Below, piece after piece: positions 32,781 to 42,058 of a DNA stretch of 64,000 nucleotides (its first letter is position 1; every line of letters begins with the position of its first letter). This stretch comes from Prauserella isguenensis (GTDB lineage Bacteria; Actinomycetota; Actinomycetes; Mycobacteriales; Pseudonocardiaceae), in the NCBI RefSeq assembly GCF_014191605.1, contig NZ_JACHWU010000006.1:1-64000 (forward strand). The letters are read 5' to 3'. The notes under the pieces were generated by a model. The model did no database searches, was not told where the DNA came from, and saw only the letters and a program-made list of their open reading frames with translations. The position numbers and the translations under genes are program-made.

Positions 32781-34061
32781 GTGGGAATTGTGAATGACAT
32801 GGGGGACGACGTTGGTGAAACAGTCGAGCGACTGCGGGGCCTGCGGGTTCGGCGGGCGCAGCTCGATGCCGAGGAACTGGCACTGCTGGCCGACATCTCG
32901 GCGGCCGTGGGTAACGATCGCGGTGTGGCGGAGGAGTTGACGCCCGTCCTGCGAGTCTCGACCCGCGAGGTGGAACGCCGCATCGACGACGGCAGGTCGG
33001 TGATGCGACGAATGCCGTGGCTGCTCGGGTCGATGCGCACCGGCGAGGTCGGGACGTATGGCGTGCGGCGCGTGTTGGCCGTGGTCGACCCGCTCGACGA
33101 CGACGCGGCCCGGAATGTCGACGCTCTGCTGGCGGAAAGGTTGGCGGACGCGCCGGAAACGGCGTGGCAGCCGGGCAACCTGACCCAACGGGTGCGCCGA
33201 CTCGTGGAGAAGGTCGACCCCGACGGGCAGGTCGAGCGGGCGCGGCGAGCACGGGCAGAGCGGAAGCTCGAACTCACGCCGGGTGAGCATGTGATGTCCT
33301 CGTTGGAGGCGCATCTGCCGGCGGAGGTGGCGGGCGCGTGCTATTCGCGGGTGGACGGGATGGCACGGTCACTGCGCCACCGCGGCGACCAGCGCACCCT
33401 CGACCAACTGCGCGCGGACGTGACCGCCGACCTGCTACTGGGACATGACCCGGGTGTGGCGCCGCCGGAGGCCGCAGCCATGGTCTATCTGCACGTTCCC
33501 GCCGACGCGGCCCTGACGATCTCGGACGAGCGGTGTGAGTTGGACGGCTACGGACCGATACCCGCCCCGATCGCCCGGGAGATCATGACCAACGAACACA
33601 GCACCTGGCGCGCCGTGCTGTGCGATCCCGGAACCGGCGAGCCGGTCGACCTGGGGCGGACACGGCGGCGCCCGAGCGCTGTGATCCGCGAGTTGGTCCG
33701 GGTACGCGACCGGGAATGCATCATGCCCTGGTGTCACCGGCCTGCCCGGCACTGCGACCACGACCACGAACGCCCCTGGGCCAACACACCCGGCGGCGGC
33801 TCGACCTCGGTAGCCAACGGCGGCCCACGGTGCCGACGGCACCACCGGCTGAAAGACGATCCGGATTGGAGTGCTCGCTACGACCCGGTCCACGGCATCG
33901 CCCGGGTGACGACGCCGCACGGGGCGACCTATACCGCACACCGCCACCCCGTTCTCACCCCGAAGTCAGGGCGACGCGAGCCCACCGTTCTAGGCGTACT
34001 CGGCCACCGGACTACCGCGGCGGACGGGCACCACCGTCGAGATGGACATCCTGCCCGGTGA
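32781..34061 (+). CDS. DUF222/HNH endonuclease family protein (13E12-type)
   Basis: A 426-aa protein of the actinobacterial DUF222 plus HNH family. The DUF222 helical domain covers about residues 10-290; the C-terminal nuclease shows CIMPWCHRPARHCDHDHERPW, then NGGPRCRRHHRLKDD, giving paired Cys ligands and the His/Asn/His core. Such genes are multi-copy and thought to be mobile or selfish, but activity is rarely tested. GTG at 32781 begins the frame; ATG at 32799 is an alternative. Codon use and the AT-richer 5' flank differ a little from neighbours, which would fit transfer. Confidence 0.9.
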   Translation: MGIVNDMGDDVGETVERLRGLRVRRAQLDAEELALLADISAAVGNDRGVAEELTPVLRVSTREVERRIDDGRSVMRRMPWLLGSMRTGEVGTYGVRRVLAVVDPLDDDAARNVDALLAERLADAPETAWQPGNLTQRVRRLVEKVDPDGQVERARRARAERKLELTPGEHVMSSLEAHLPAEVAGACYSRVDGMARSLRHRGDQRTLDQLRADVTADLLLGHDPGVAPPEAAAMVYLHVPADAALTISDERCELDGYGPIPAPIAREIMTNEHSTWRAVLCDPGTGEPVDLGRTRRRPSAVIRELVRVRDRECIMPWCHRPARHCDHDHERPWANTPGGGSTSVANGGPRCRRHHRLKDDPDWSARYDPVHGIARVTTPHGATYTAHRHPVLTPKSGRREPTVLGVLGHRTTAADGHHRRDGHPAR

Positions 34062-34228
34062 GGTGCTGCGCGCGAGGAGAGCAGGAACTGGGTGAGGCCC
34101 ACGACGTCATCGGGAACTCCGGTCCTGCGGAGGGTGGTCCCGGCGCGCTGCTCCTCCTCACGCTCCGGCGTCAGGCGAGCGCCCGGGCAACCCCGTGACG
34201 TCCACCGCCCACGGCGCGGGCTCCGTGG

Positions 34229-34642
34229 TCAGCGCGTGATGCCCGCCAAGGCCCGGACCACGGCGATGCACTGGTCCTCGACGTAGTCGATACCCGCCTC
34301 GGCGGCGATGCCGCGCGCCTCGGCCGAGACGATGTCCTGCTGCAACCACAGCGCCTTCGCGCCGATCTCCGCGGCCTGCCTGGCGACGCCCGCCGCCTCG
34401 GCCGACGGGCGGAACACGTCGACGATGTCCACGGGCTCCGGGACGTCGGCCAGCGTGCGGTAGACCCGCTCCCCCAGCAGTACGTCGGCCGACGGGTGGA
34501 CGGGGATCACGCGGAAACCCGCCGACTGCATCGCGGCGGGCACCGAATGCGCCGACTTCGCCGGGCTCCGGCTCAGGCCCACGACGGCGATCGTCGTGGC
34601 CTCGGACAGCACTCGCTCGGCGGTCGCGGTGTCGGTGGTCAT
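34229..34642 (-). CDS. CoA-binding (YccU-like) Rossmann protein
   Basis: A 137-aa single-domain CoA-binding protein, like the N-terminal domain of succinyl-CoA synthetase alpha. It has TIAVVGLSRSPAKSAHSVP for the nucleotide loop, then PVHPSADVLLGERVYRTL and ALWLQQDIVSAEA. No catalytic domain follows, so it probably binds CoA or an acyl-CoA in a regulatory role; the function of this family is poorly known. ATG at 34642. Neighbours do not help. Confidence 0.85.
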   Translation of the reverse strand: MTTDTATAERVLSEATTIAVVGLSRSPAKSAHSVPAAMQSAGFRVIPVHPSADVLLGERVYRTLADVPEPVDIVDVFRPSAEAAGVARQAAEIGAKALWLQQDIVSAEARGIAAEAGIDYVEDQCIAVVRALAGITR

Positions 34643-34751
34643 GCCGCCCAGCCTACGTGGCCGCTCCACGGGAGGGCCGCCGATCACGGCACCGCGGTGC
34701 GATCGTCGGGGTGCCGCGGCGCAGTCGTCACCGTTACCGAGCGAGCTGTCG

Positions 34752-36413
34752 TCAGCGGCGGTACCAGCGCGGCGAGGTGTTCAGCGGCGGGCTGAGCTCG
34801 GCCGCCACCACCAGCAGGTTCGGCTCCTCCGAGCGCGTGAACTCGCGCAACCGCCTCCGGAACGCACGGCCGAACCCGTCCACCCGGTCGGCGTCGATCC
34901 CGAACGACTTGGCCAGCCCGACGAAGTCCGGCGTCACGAGATCGACCCCCTCGTGCGGCAGGCCGCCGCGCGTCTGGTCGTAGCGGAGCATGCCGTATCC
35001 GCTGTCGTCGACCACCACGACCGTGAGCGGCAGGGCCTCCTGGATCGCCGTGGCGAGCTCGCCGACGCCGTACAGGAATCCGCCGTCGCCCGTCACGCAC
35101 ACCGCGCGGCCGCCGCCCGCGGCCGCGACACCGAGCGAGGCGGGAAATCCGAAGCCGAGGGTGCCCCAGCCCATCGGATAGGCCAGCTTGCGCGGGGCCG
35201 CGACCCGGTAGAAGCCGCCGATCCAGTAACCGGCGATGCACATGTCCGAGACCAGCACCGCGTCGTCGGGCAGCGTCTCGGACAGTGCGGTCAGCAGCTC
35301 CGCGGCCTGCGGTTCCTCCCTGCGGATCCGCCTGCGCACGCGCGTCTCGATGTCGTCGAGTCGGCGTGACAGTTCGGTCAGGCCCGCCCGCCGCGGCATG
35401 CCCAACGCCAGGTTCTCGGTGACCTCGCGGGCGTCACCGGTCAGTTGCAGATCCGGCAGGTAGTTCTTGGCGGCGTCACCCGCGTCGACGTTGATCGTGA
35501 TGAGCGTCGGCGGCTTCGGCATCCGCCAGTTCTGCGTCATCATGCCGTCGAAGTCGGTGCCGACGGCGAGCACGACGTCGGCCTCGTCCCACAGTGCACC
35601 GACCTCGGGCGTGTGCACGGGATTCGACGCGCGGCACGGATGGTCCGGCGGCACGATGCCCCGCGCGGCGTACGTCGTGATGACGGGCGCGGCCAGGGTT
35701 TCGGCCAGCTCCCCGAGCGCTTCGCCCGCGCCTGCGCGCAACGCGCCGCCGCCCGCCCAGATCACCGGCCGCCGTGCCGTGCTCAGCAACTCCCGTGCCT
35801 GCAACAGGTCGGCGACGTCGACGCGGTGGATCACCTCGGTCGACTCCGCCGGCAGCGGGTCGGCCGGCAGCGGTTCGGCCGCAGCCTCCGCGGTGAGGAA
35901 GTCCGCGGGGATGCCGACGTACACCGGACCGCTCTGCGGCCTGCGCGCGAGCCGGCCCGCCCTGCGGATCACGCGCGCGACGTCGTCGGGCGACTCCGCG
36001 GTCAGGGCCGCCTTCGTCAGCGGCGCGAACATCGCGGCCTGATCCGACATCTCGTGCAGCGCCCCGCGCACCACGCCCGGGCGGCGCAGCGCGGACGGCA
36101 CGTCCGTGGCGACGACGACCACCGGCGATGCCGACGCCTGCGCCTCACCGACCGCGGCGAGAGTGTTGGCGGCGCCGGGACCGGTCGTCACGACCGCCAC
36201 GCCGAGCCGGCCCGTGGCGCGGGCGTAACCGTCCGCGGCGAAGGCGGCCGACTGTTCGTGGCGAACTCCGATCAGCCGGATCCCCTGCTGCGACAACGCA
36301 TTCCACGCGGGCAGGTTGTGCACCCCCGGCAGCCCGAACGCGCGATCGACCTCGAGCTCGCGCAGTGCGTCCGCGAGCCGTTCGCCTCCCGTGCATCCTC
36401 CGGTCGCTGCCAC
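34752..36413 (-). CDS. Thiamine pyrophosphate-dependent enzyme (acetolactate synthase-like)
   Basis: A 553-aa three-domain ThDP enzyme. The N-terminal domain has the activating Glu in GVRHEQSAAFAADGYARAT. The C-terminal ThDP motif starts GDGGFLYGVGELATA and ends VVVVDDSGYGML, where the usual NN pair is DD, as in some decarboxylase-type relatives. ALS, 2-oxoacid decarboxylase or oxalyl-CoA-type activity are all possible; there is no ilvN partner, so a biosynthetic ALS role is unlikely. The GTG at 36413 has TATCCT a few nt upstream and no ribosome site, so it may be leaderless. Confidence 0.85.
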   Translation of the reverse strand: MAATGGCTGGERLADALRELEVDRAFGLPGVHNLPAWNALSQQGIRLIGVRHEQSAAFAADGYARATGRLGVAVVTTGPGAANTLAAVGEAQASASPVVVVATDVPSALRRPGVVRGALHEMSDQAAMFAPLTKAALTAESPDDVARVIRRAGRLARRPQSGPVYVGIPADFLTAEAAAEPLPADPLPAESTEVIHRVDVADLLQARELLSTARRPVIWAGGGALRAGAGEALGELAETLAAPVITTYAARGIVPPDHPCRASNPVHTPEVGALWDEADVVLAVGTDFDGMMTQNWRMPKPPTLITINVDAGDAAKNYLPDLQLTGDAREVTENLALGMPRRAGLTELSRRLDDIETRVRRRIRREEPQAAELLTALSETLPDDAVLVSDMCIAGYWIGGFYRVAAPRKLAYPMGWGTLGFGFPASLGVAAAGGGRAVCVTGDGGFLYGVGELATAIQEALPLTVVVVDDSGYGMLRYDQTRGGLPHEGVDLVTPDFVGLAKSFGIDADRVDGFGRAFRRRLREFTRSEEPNLLVVAAELSPPLNTSPRWYRR

Positions 36414-36435
36414 GCCGAGAGGATACGAGTAGACC

Positions 36436-37437
36436 TCACGACACCGAGGTGATGGCCTCCTGCGGGGGCGGAGGGGGCGGAGGCGTACCGTTGCCGAACG
36501 GCCGTCCGCCCAGTTCCTCCCGGCCGTGCGGAGTACGCCAGCCGGACAGGTCCGGTCCCTTCGGCACGATCCGCGTCGGGTTCACCTGCTCGTGCACCTG
36601 GTAGTAGTGCCGTTTGATGTGGTCGAAGTCGACGGTGTCACCGAAGCCCGGCGTCTGGAACAGGTCCCGCGCGTAGGCCCACAGCACCGGCAGTTCGGTG
36701 AGCTTGTGGCGGTTGCACTTGAAGTGGCCGTGGTAGACGGCGTCGAACCGCACCAGCGTGGTGAACAGGCGGATGTCGGCTTCGGTGATCGTGTCGCCCA
36801 CGAGGTAGCGCTGCCGCGAGAGCCGGTCCGACAGCACGTCGAGGCGGGCGAACAGCCGGTCGTAGGCGTCCTCGTAGGCCGCCTGCTTCGTGGCGAACCC
36901 GGCCTCGTAGACGGCCGCGTTGACGTCTCGGTGCACGTCGGCGTTGACGGCATCGATCTCGTCGCGCAGGGCCTCGGGGTACAGCTCGGGCGCGCCGTCT
37001 CGCCGCAGCGCCGTCCACTGGGTGTCGAGGTCGAGCGTGATCTGCGGGTAGTCGTTGGTGACGAGCTTGCCGCTCGGCACGTCGACGATCGCGGGCACGC
37101 TGATGCCGCCGTCGTACGTGGGATCGGCCTTCTCGTAGGCCTCGTACAGGAATCCGATGCCGAGCACCGGGTCGACGTCGCCCGGATCGAGCGTGAACCG
37201 CCAACTGCGCGAGTCCTGGATCGGATCGGCCACGGCCAGCGACAGGACGTTCTCCAGCCCGAGCAGCCTGCGCACCACCAGCGCCCGACTCGCCCACGGG
37301 CACGCGCGGCTGACGACCAGCCGGTAGCGGCCCGCTTCGACGGGCCAGCCGTCGCGGCCGTCGGCGGTGATACGGGAGGTGAACGCGTTGGGCGCGCGGT
37401 GGAACTCCCCGGTTTCCGGGTCCGTCGGGATGGTCAT
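36436..37437 (-). CDS. Xi-class glutathione S-transferase / glutathionyl-hydroquinone reductase-like
   Basis: A 333-aa protein of the YqjG/GS-HQR family. The thioredoxin-fold domain has the catalytic SRACPWASRALVVRRLLGLE with CPW, then the Xi-specific TNDYPQITLDLD, and the all-helical domain has ITEADIRLFTTLVRFDAVYHGHFK. Most actinobacteria make mycothiol rather than glutathione, so the real thiol partner may be mycothiol; this is inference. The C-terminus adds a Pro-rich tail (seven prolines in a row). ATG at 37437 follows GGGG. Confidence 0.88.
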   Translation of the reverse strand: MTIPTDPETGEFHRAPNAFTSRITADGRDGWPVEAGRYRLVVSRACPWASRALVVRRLLGLENVLSLAVADPIQDSRSWRFTLDPGDVDPVLGIGFLYEAYEKADPTYDGGISVPAIVDVPSGKLVTNDYPQITLDLDTQWTALRRDGAPELYPEALRDEIDAVNADVHRDVNAAVYEAGFATKQAAYEDAYDRLFARLDVLSDRLSRQRYLVGDTITEADIRLFTTLVRFDAVYHGHFKCNRHKLTELPVLWAYARDLFQTPGFGDTVDFDHIKRHYYQVHEQVNPTRIVPKGPDLSGWRTPHGREELGGRPFGNGTPPPPPPPQEAITSVS

Positions 37438-37657
37438 GTCCCCGACGTTAATGCGTACCCGCCCACCGCCGCACGGTCCGGCAGCGCCGACTCGGCGAAC
37501 GTCTACCGCACCCGCTCCGGCACACGGGTGTGCGGAGCGCGGTGCAGAATCCCGATCTCCGGATCCGTCGGTATGGCCACGGCACGGGCGTCGGTGCGTA
37601 CACTCCTGCCACCGCACGCTGCGGGCGGCGGTCCCCGACCCGTGGGAGGTGGCACCG

Positions 37658-39028
37658 ATGTCGCTGATGCCCGTGACCGACTCGATGTTCCTCGCGATCG
37701 AAACCCGCGAGCATCCCATGCACGTGGGCGGCCTGCAGCTGTTCACACCGCCCGACGACGCCGGCCCCGAGTACCTGCGCGAGATCCGTGAAACGCTGCT
37801 CCAGCGCACCACGGTGCGTGACGTCTTCCAGCAGCGACTGCGCAGACCGGTCAACACCGCGGGTTACCTGGCGTGGCAACGCGATCCCCACCTCGACCTC
37901 GACTACCACTTCCGCCACTCGGCGCTGCCCGGCCCCGGCCGCATCCGCGAACTGCTCGAGCTCACGTCCCGCTGGCACAGCACCCTGCTCGACCGGCACC
38001 GTCCGCTGTGGGAGGTGCACCTCGTCGAAGGACTCGCCGACGGCCGGTTCGCCCTGTACAGCAAGATTCACCACGCGGCGATGGACGGCGTGTCCGCACT
38101 GCGGCAGGTGACCGGCGTGCTGTCCGAGGACCCGGACGACCGCTCCTGCCCACCACCGTGGGGAAAACGCGATTCACGACCACGCACACCGCGCACCGCC
38201 CCGGACCCGATGGACGTGCTCCGGACGGCGACAGGAACGGCGCGGCAGCTCGCGGGCGCCCCCGCCGCGGCACTGTCGGTCGCCAAGGAGGCCTTCCGCG
38301 AACGCACCCTCACCCTGCCGCTCGAGGCGCCGCGGACGATGTTCAACGTGCCGGTCGGCGGCGCGCGGCGGTTCGCCGCGCAGTCGTGGCCGCTGGAACG
38401 GATCAGGACGGTCGCCTCAGCGGCGGGCGTGACGCGCAACGACGTCGTGCTCGCGATGTGCGGCGGTGCCCTGCGGGCCTACCTGATCGAACGGCACGCG
38501 CTGCCCACCGCACCGTTGACAGCGATGGTGCCGGTGTCGATGCGGTCGCCCGGCGACCCGGGCGAGGCGTCCGGCAACCGCATCGGCGCCCTGCTGACGA
38601 ACCTCGGCACCGACCTGCAGGACGCCGACGAACGACTGGAGACCGTGGCACGGTCCACGGCCGACGCCAAGCGTGTGTTCCGCGAACTGACCCCGCTGCA
38701 GGCGTTACTGTTGTCGGCGCTGAACGTCGCTCCGCTCGCGGCGAGCCCGGTGCCCGGGATCGCCGGGAACACGCGCCCGCCGTTCAACCTGGTGATCTCG
38801 AACGTGCCGGGACCGCGCAAACAGATGTACTGGAACGGAGCACGCCTCGACGGCATCTACCCCGCGTCGGTGCTGCTCGACGGGCAGGCACTGAACATCA
38901 CGCTGACGACCTCCGGCGACGACCTCGACGTCGGCATCACCGGCTGCCGCCGCAGCGTCCCGCACCTGCAACGCCTGCTCACGCATCTCGACACGGCGTT
39001 GACGGATCTGGAGAAGGCGACCCGCTGA
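37658..39028 (+). CDS. Wax ester synthase / diacylglycerol acyltransferase (WS/DGAT)
   Basis: A 456-aa bifunctional acyltransferase that uses acyl-CoA to make triacylglycerol or wax ester. The catalytic HHxxxDG is IHHAAMDG near residue 137, and the family C-terminal motif NLVISNVPGPRK is present. It begins MSLMPVTDSMFLAIETREHPMHVGGLQLF, typical of the family. ATG at 37658 follows GGGAGGTGGCACCG. It suggests the host stores neutral lipids, which fits the beta-oxidation genes further along. It is convergent with an aldo/keto reductase at a strong hairpin. Confidence 0.93.
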   Translation: MSLMPVTDSMFLAIETREHPMHVGGLQLFTPPDDAGPEYLREIRETLLQRTTVRDVFQQRLRRPVNTAGYLAWQRDPHLDLDYHFRHSALPGPGRIRELLELTSRWHSTLLDRHRPLWEVHLVEGLADGRFALYSKIHHAAMDGVSALRQVTGVLSEDPDDRSCPPPWGKRDSRPRTPRTAPDPMDVLRTATGTARQLAGAPAAALSVAKEAFRERTLTLPLEAPRTMFNVPVGGARRFAAQSWPLERIRTVASAAGVTRNDVVLAMCGGALRAYLIERHALPTAPLTAMVPVSMRSPGDPGEASGNRIGALLTNLGTDLQDADERLETVARSTADAKRVFRELTPLQALLLSALNVAPLAASPVPGIAGNTRPPFNLVISNVPGPRKQMYWNGARLDGIYPASVLLDGQALNITLTTSGDDLDVGITGCRRSVPHLQRLLTHLDTALTDLEKATR

Positions 39029-39086
39029 CCCACGGCGAATCACCCGCGGTATCCGCCGCCGCCCGCCTCGCGGAACACTCGCCCCC

Positions 39087-39127
39087 CGAGGGCACCTTCG
39101 GGCGGTGAGTGCCCCGAGGTGCCCTCG
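39087..39127. terminator. Bidirectional hairpin terminator with a competing stem
   Basis: CGAGGGCACCT (39087-39097) pairs perfectly with AGGTGCCCTCG (39117-39127). An alternative stem pairs CACTC (39076-39080) with GAGTG (39107-39111), so two structures compete. It lies between the convergent WS/DGAT and aldo/keto reductase genes. Confidence 0.7.
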
Positions 39128-39174
39128 GGGCACCCTGCCGCCGGCGTGCGGCTGGGTTCCACGACTACTGAGCG

Positions 39175-40149
39175 TCAGGCAATGCCCTCCGGGCTGGCGC
39201 CCGTCACCGGGACGCCCGCCGCGGTGATGCGGTCGATCTCCGCCAGGTCGCCGGTGGTCAGCTCGAGGTCCGCCGCACCGACGCTGTCGGCGATGTTGCG
39301 GGCCCTGCGCGCACCGACGATCGCCACGTGCACCCCCGGTTGCGCCAGCGTCCACGCGATCGCGAGCTGGCTGACGCTCGCGTTCCTGCCCGCCGCGAAC
39401 TCCTTCAGCTCCTCGACCACCGCCACGTTCCGCCGCAGGTTCTCCCCCTGGAACGCCGACGACTGCGAGCGCCAGTCCGACGCCTCGAACGTGGCGTCGG
39501 CCGTCAGCGCCCCGGTCAACAGGCCACTGCCCAGCGCGCTGTAGACCAGCACGCCGATGTCGTGTTCCCGCGCGTACGGCAGCGGATCGGTCTCGATGTC
39601 CCGGCGCAGCAGGTGGTACGGCGGCTGCAGCGTCTCCACCGGCCGGGTTCGGTCGAACGCCGCGAGCTGTTCGCTGTCGTAATTGGACACTCCCGCGTGG
39701 CGGATCTTGCCCTCGTCGACCAGTTCCTGCAGCGCCGAGGCCGTCTCCTCCGCCGGAGTCCGCTCGTCGGGCCAGTGCACCTGATACAGGTCGATGTGGT
39801 CGACACCAAGGTGCCGCAGGCTCTGCTCGACACCGCTGCGCAGGAACTCCCGCGTCGCCTTCCGCGGCCGGTCGCTGCCCGGTTCGATGCCGCCCTTCGT
39901 CGCGATGACGACACTGTCGCGGTCTCGGTCCAGGTCCGGCCGCAGCGCCCTGCCGAGCAGCTCCTCGGACGCGCCGAAACCGTACGCCTGCGCCGTGTCG
40001 AAGAACGTCACGCCCAGCTCGCGGGCCTGCCGGATGGCGTCGATCGCGGCGTCGGAGTCGAACGAACCCCAGTCGCCGCCGATCTGCCACGTCCCGAAGC
40101 AGATCCGCGAGACGTCGAGACCGCTCCTGCCCAAAGTGATCGTCTGCAT
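39175..40149 (-). CDS. Aldo/keto reductase
   Basis: A 324-aa NADPH-dependent aldo/keto reductase of the YghZ/Tas-like bacterial group. The catalytic tetrad is visible: Asp and Tyr in FFDTAQAYGFG, Lys in VVIATKGG and His in LYQVHWPDE. The C-terminal cofactor segment is VAIVGARRARNI. ATG at 40149. It is divergent from an ArsR-type regulator 137 bp away, which may control it. The substrate range of such enzymes is broad. Confidence 0.92.
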   Translation of the reverse strand: MQTITLGRSGLDVSRICFGTWQIGGDWGSFDSDAAIDAIRQARELGVTFFDTAQAYGFGASEELLGRALRPDLDRDRDSVVIATKGGIEPGSDRPRKATREFLRSGVEQSLRHLGVDHIDLYQVHWPDERTPAEETASALQELVDEGKIRHAGVSNYDSEQLAAFDRTRPVETLQPPYHLLRRDIETDPLPYAREHDIGVLVYSALGSGLLTGALTADATFEASDWRSQSSAFQGENLRRNVAVVEELKEFAAGRNASVSQLAIAWTLAQPGVHVAIVGARRARNIADSVGAADLELTTGDLAEIDRITAAGVPVTGASPEGIA

Positions 40150-40286
40150 GTCTCCAGGGTTACCCCGCGAGCAGCGCCCACGCACCGTGAGGTCCTCCAC
40201 CTCGGCGACGGGAATACGGCATCCGGCGCCAGACCCCAAAAGGGCTGTTTGACAGTCGTCGCCGACCGCCCGGAGACTCGCGTCTC

Positions 40287-40799
40287 GTGACCGAAGACAG
40301 CCTCGACCGCCTGCGGGTCCTCGCCCACCCGCTGCGCATGCGCCTGCTCTCATTGCTGACCGGCGCTGCGATGAGCTCGGCCGAAGCCGCCCGGGAACTG
40401 GGTGAGAAACAGGCCAACGTCAGCTATCACCTGCGCAGGTTGCACGCGGCGGGTCTGGTCGAGCCCGCGGGCGAAGTGGTGATCCGCGGCGGCCGCGCCA
40501 AGCGTTACCGGCACGACCCGGCCAGCACGGGCCCCTTCCTCGACCGCGAGCCGGAGGAGGAACGGGTCCTGCTCGGCGCCCTCGCCGACGAGCTCCACCG
40601 CAGGTCCTCGCAGCGCACACAGGGAGCCGAGTACTCGACCACCGACGCCGAGGTGTGGGTGGACGAGCGCGTCTGGCGGCGTGCCCGCGCGCTGGCGGGT
40701 GAGCTGGGCGACCTGCTGCACACGCACGCGAAGGCTCCCCGCACCCCGGGCACCCACCGGGTCAGCGCCACGGTCGCGTTGTTCCGGATGCAGCGATGA
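40287..40799 (+). CDS. ArsR-like winged-helix regulator
   Basis: A 170-aa regulator with an N-terminal ArsR/HTH_20-type winged helix: LRVLAHPLRMRLLSLLTG, then SAEAARELGEKQANVSYHLRRLHAAGLVE. It lacks an obvious Cys metal site and has a C-terminal extension of about 90 residues, so it is not a classical metal sensor. GTG at 40287. Its stop overlaps the next gene by ATGA, so it is coupled to an MFS transporter it probably regulates. Confidence 0.88.
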   Translation: MTEDSLDRLRVLAHPLRMRLLSLLTGAAMSSAEAARELGEKQANVSYHLRRLHAAGLVEPAGEVVIRGGRAKRYRHDPASTGPFLDREPEEERVLLGALADELHRRSSQRTQGAEYSTTDAEVWVDERVWRRARALAGELGDLLHTHAKAPRTPGTHRVSATVALFRMQR

Positions 40800-42043
40800 C
40801 GGCGACACCACCGCGGGAACCCGTGCCGCCGTCCGCGCGGGTCACGGCCCCGCTGAGCCTGCCGGACTTCCGCAGCCTGCTCCTCGGCCGCACGTTCGAC
40901 GAGGTCGCCAACGCCCTCGCGCCGGTGGCGCTGGCCTTCGCCGTCCTGGACCTGACCGGATCGCCCACCCAGCTCGGACTCGTCGTCGGAGCCCGCTCGC
41001 TGGCGAGTGTCGTGTTCCTGCTGCTGGCGGGGGTCCTCGCCGACCGATTCCCCCGCGCGGTGATCCTCCAGGGCACCGGTGCCGCGGCCGCGCTGACCCA
41101 GGCGGCGATCGCTGCCGGCGTCCTCGGCGGGTTCGCCGGTGTACCGCTACTCGTCGTGCTGAGCCTGCTCAACGGTGCCGTCGCAGCGATCTCGCTGCCC
41201 GCCGCGGCGGCGCTGACCCCGCAGACCGTGCCGCCCGCGCTGCTCACGCAGGCCAACGCGCTCGTCCGGGTCGCGGCCAACAGCGGCCGCATCAGCGGAG
41301 CCGCGATCGGTGGCATCCTCGTCGCAGCGGCAGGTCCGGGGTGGACACTCGCCGCCAACGCGGCGCTCTTCGCGGGCTCCGCCCTGGCATATCGGGGCGT
41401 GCACGCTCCCGCGGCCGGGGGCGGTACGCACACGGCACCGCTGCGCGAACTCGCCGAGGGATGGCGCGAATTCACGGCCCGCAGCTGGGTGTGGCTCGTG
41501 GTGCTGCAGTTCATGGTGGTCAACGCCGTCGTCTCGGGCTGTGTCGTCGTGCTGGGGCCGGCGATCGCGGACCAGAGTCTCGGCCGCAGTGCGTGGGGAT
41601 TCGTCCTCGCCGCCCAGACGGCGGGCGCGTTCGCGGGCGGGTTCCTCGCCGCGCGGTGGCGGCCCCGGCACGCGCTGCGCATCGGGGTCGCGGTCACACT
41701 CGTCGAGGCCGTGCCGCTCGTGGTCCTCGCCGAGTTGCCCGAGTTCGTGCCCCTGCTGGCCGTGATGTTCCTGGCGGGCGTCGCACTCGAACAGTTCACC
41801 GTCGCGTGGGACGTGTCGCTCCAGGAGAACATCCCGCCCGACCGACTCGCGCGGGTCTACTCCTACGACATGCTCGGCTCGTTCGTCGCCCTGCCGATCG
41901 GCGAGGTGGCCGCGGGGCCGCTGGCCGCACAGTTCGGCAGACCCGCGACCCTGCTCGGCGGCGCGGCCCTGCTGACGGTCGTCACCCTGCTCACCCTGAC
42001 CAGCAAGCAGGTGCGCACGCTCCAGCGGCGGCCCGCGGACTGA
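40796..42043 (+). CDS. MFS transporter
   Basis: A 415-aa, roughly 12-helix major facilitator of the DHA3-like group (resembles MefA-type and enterobactin exporters). It has motif A as LAGVLADRFPRAVILQG and later GFLAARWRPRHALRIG in the second half. ATG at 40796 overlaps the ArsR stop. Coupling to a one-component regulator suggests an inducible exporter; substrate unknown. It is convergent with the D-2-hydroxyacid dehydrogenase gene. Confidence 0.88.
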   Translation: MTATPPREPVPPSARVTAPLSLPDFRSLLLGRTFDEVANALAPVALAFAVLDLTGSPTQLGLVVGARSLASVVFLLLAGVLADRFPRAVILQGTGAAAALTQAAIAAGVLGGFAGVPLLVVLSLLNGAVAAISLPAAAALTPQTVPPALLTQANALVRVAANSGRISGAAIGGILVAAAGPGWTLAANAALFAGSALAYRGVHAPAAGGGTHTAPLRELAEGWREFTARSWVWLVVLQFMVVNAVVSGCVVVLGPAIADQSLGRSAWGFVLAAQTAGAFAGGFLAARWRPRHALRIGVAVTLVEAVPLVVLAELPEFVPLLAVMFLAGVALEQFTVAWDVSLQENIPPDRLARVYSYDMLGSFVALPIGEVAAGPLAAQFGRPATLLGGAALLTVVTLLTLTSKQVRTLQRRPAD

Positions 42044-42058
42044 CCGCCCATCGGGACG

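Noticed and set aside
34062-34228. Short plus-strand frames after the DUF222 gene
   Set aside because: Arg/Ser-rich translations without ribosome sites; most likely non-coding.
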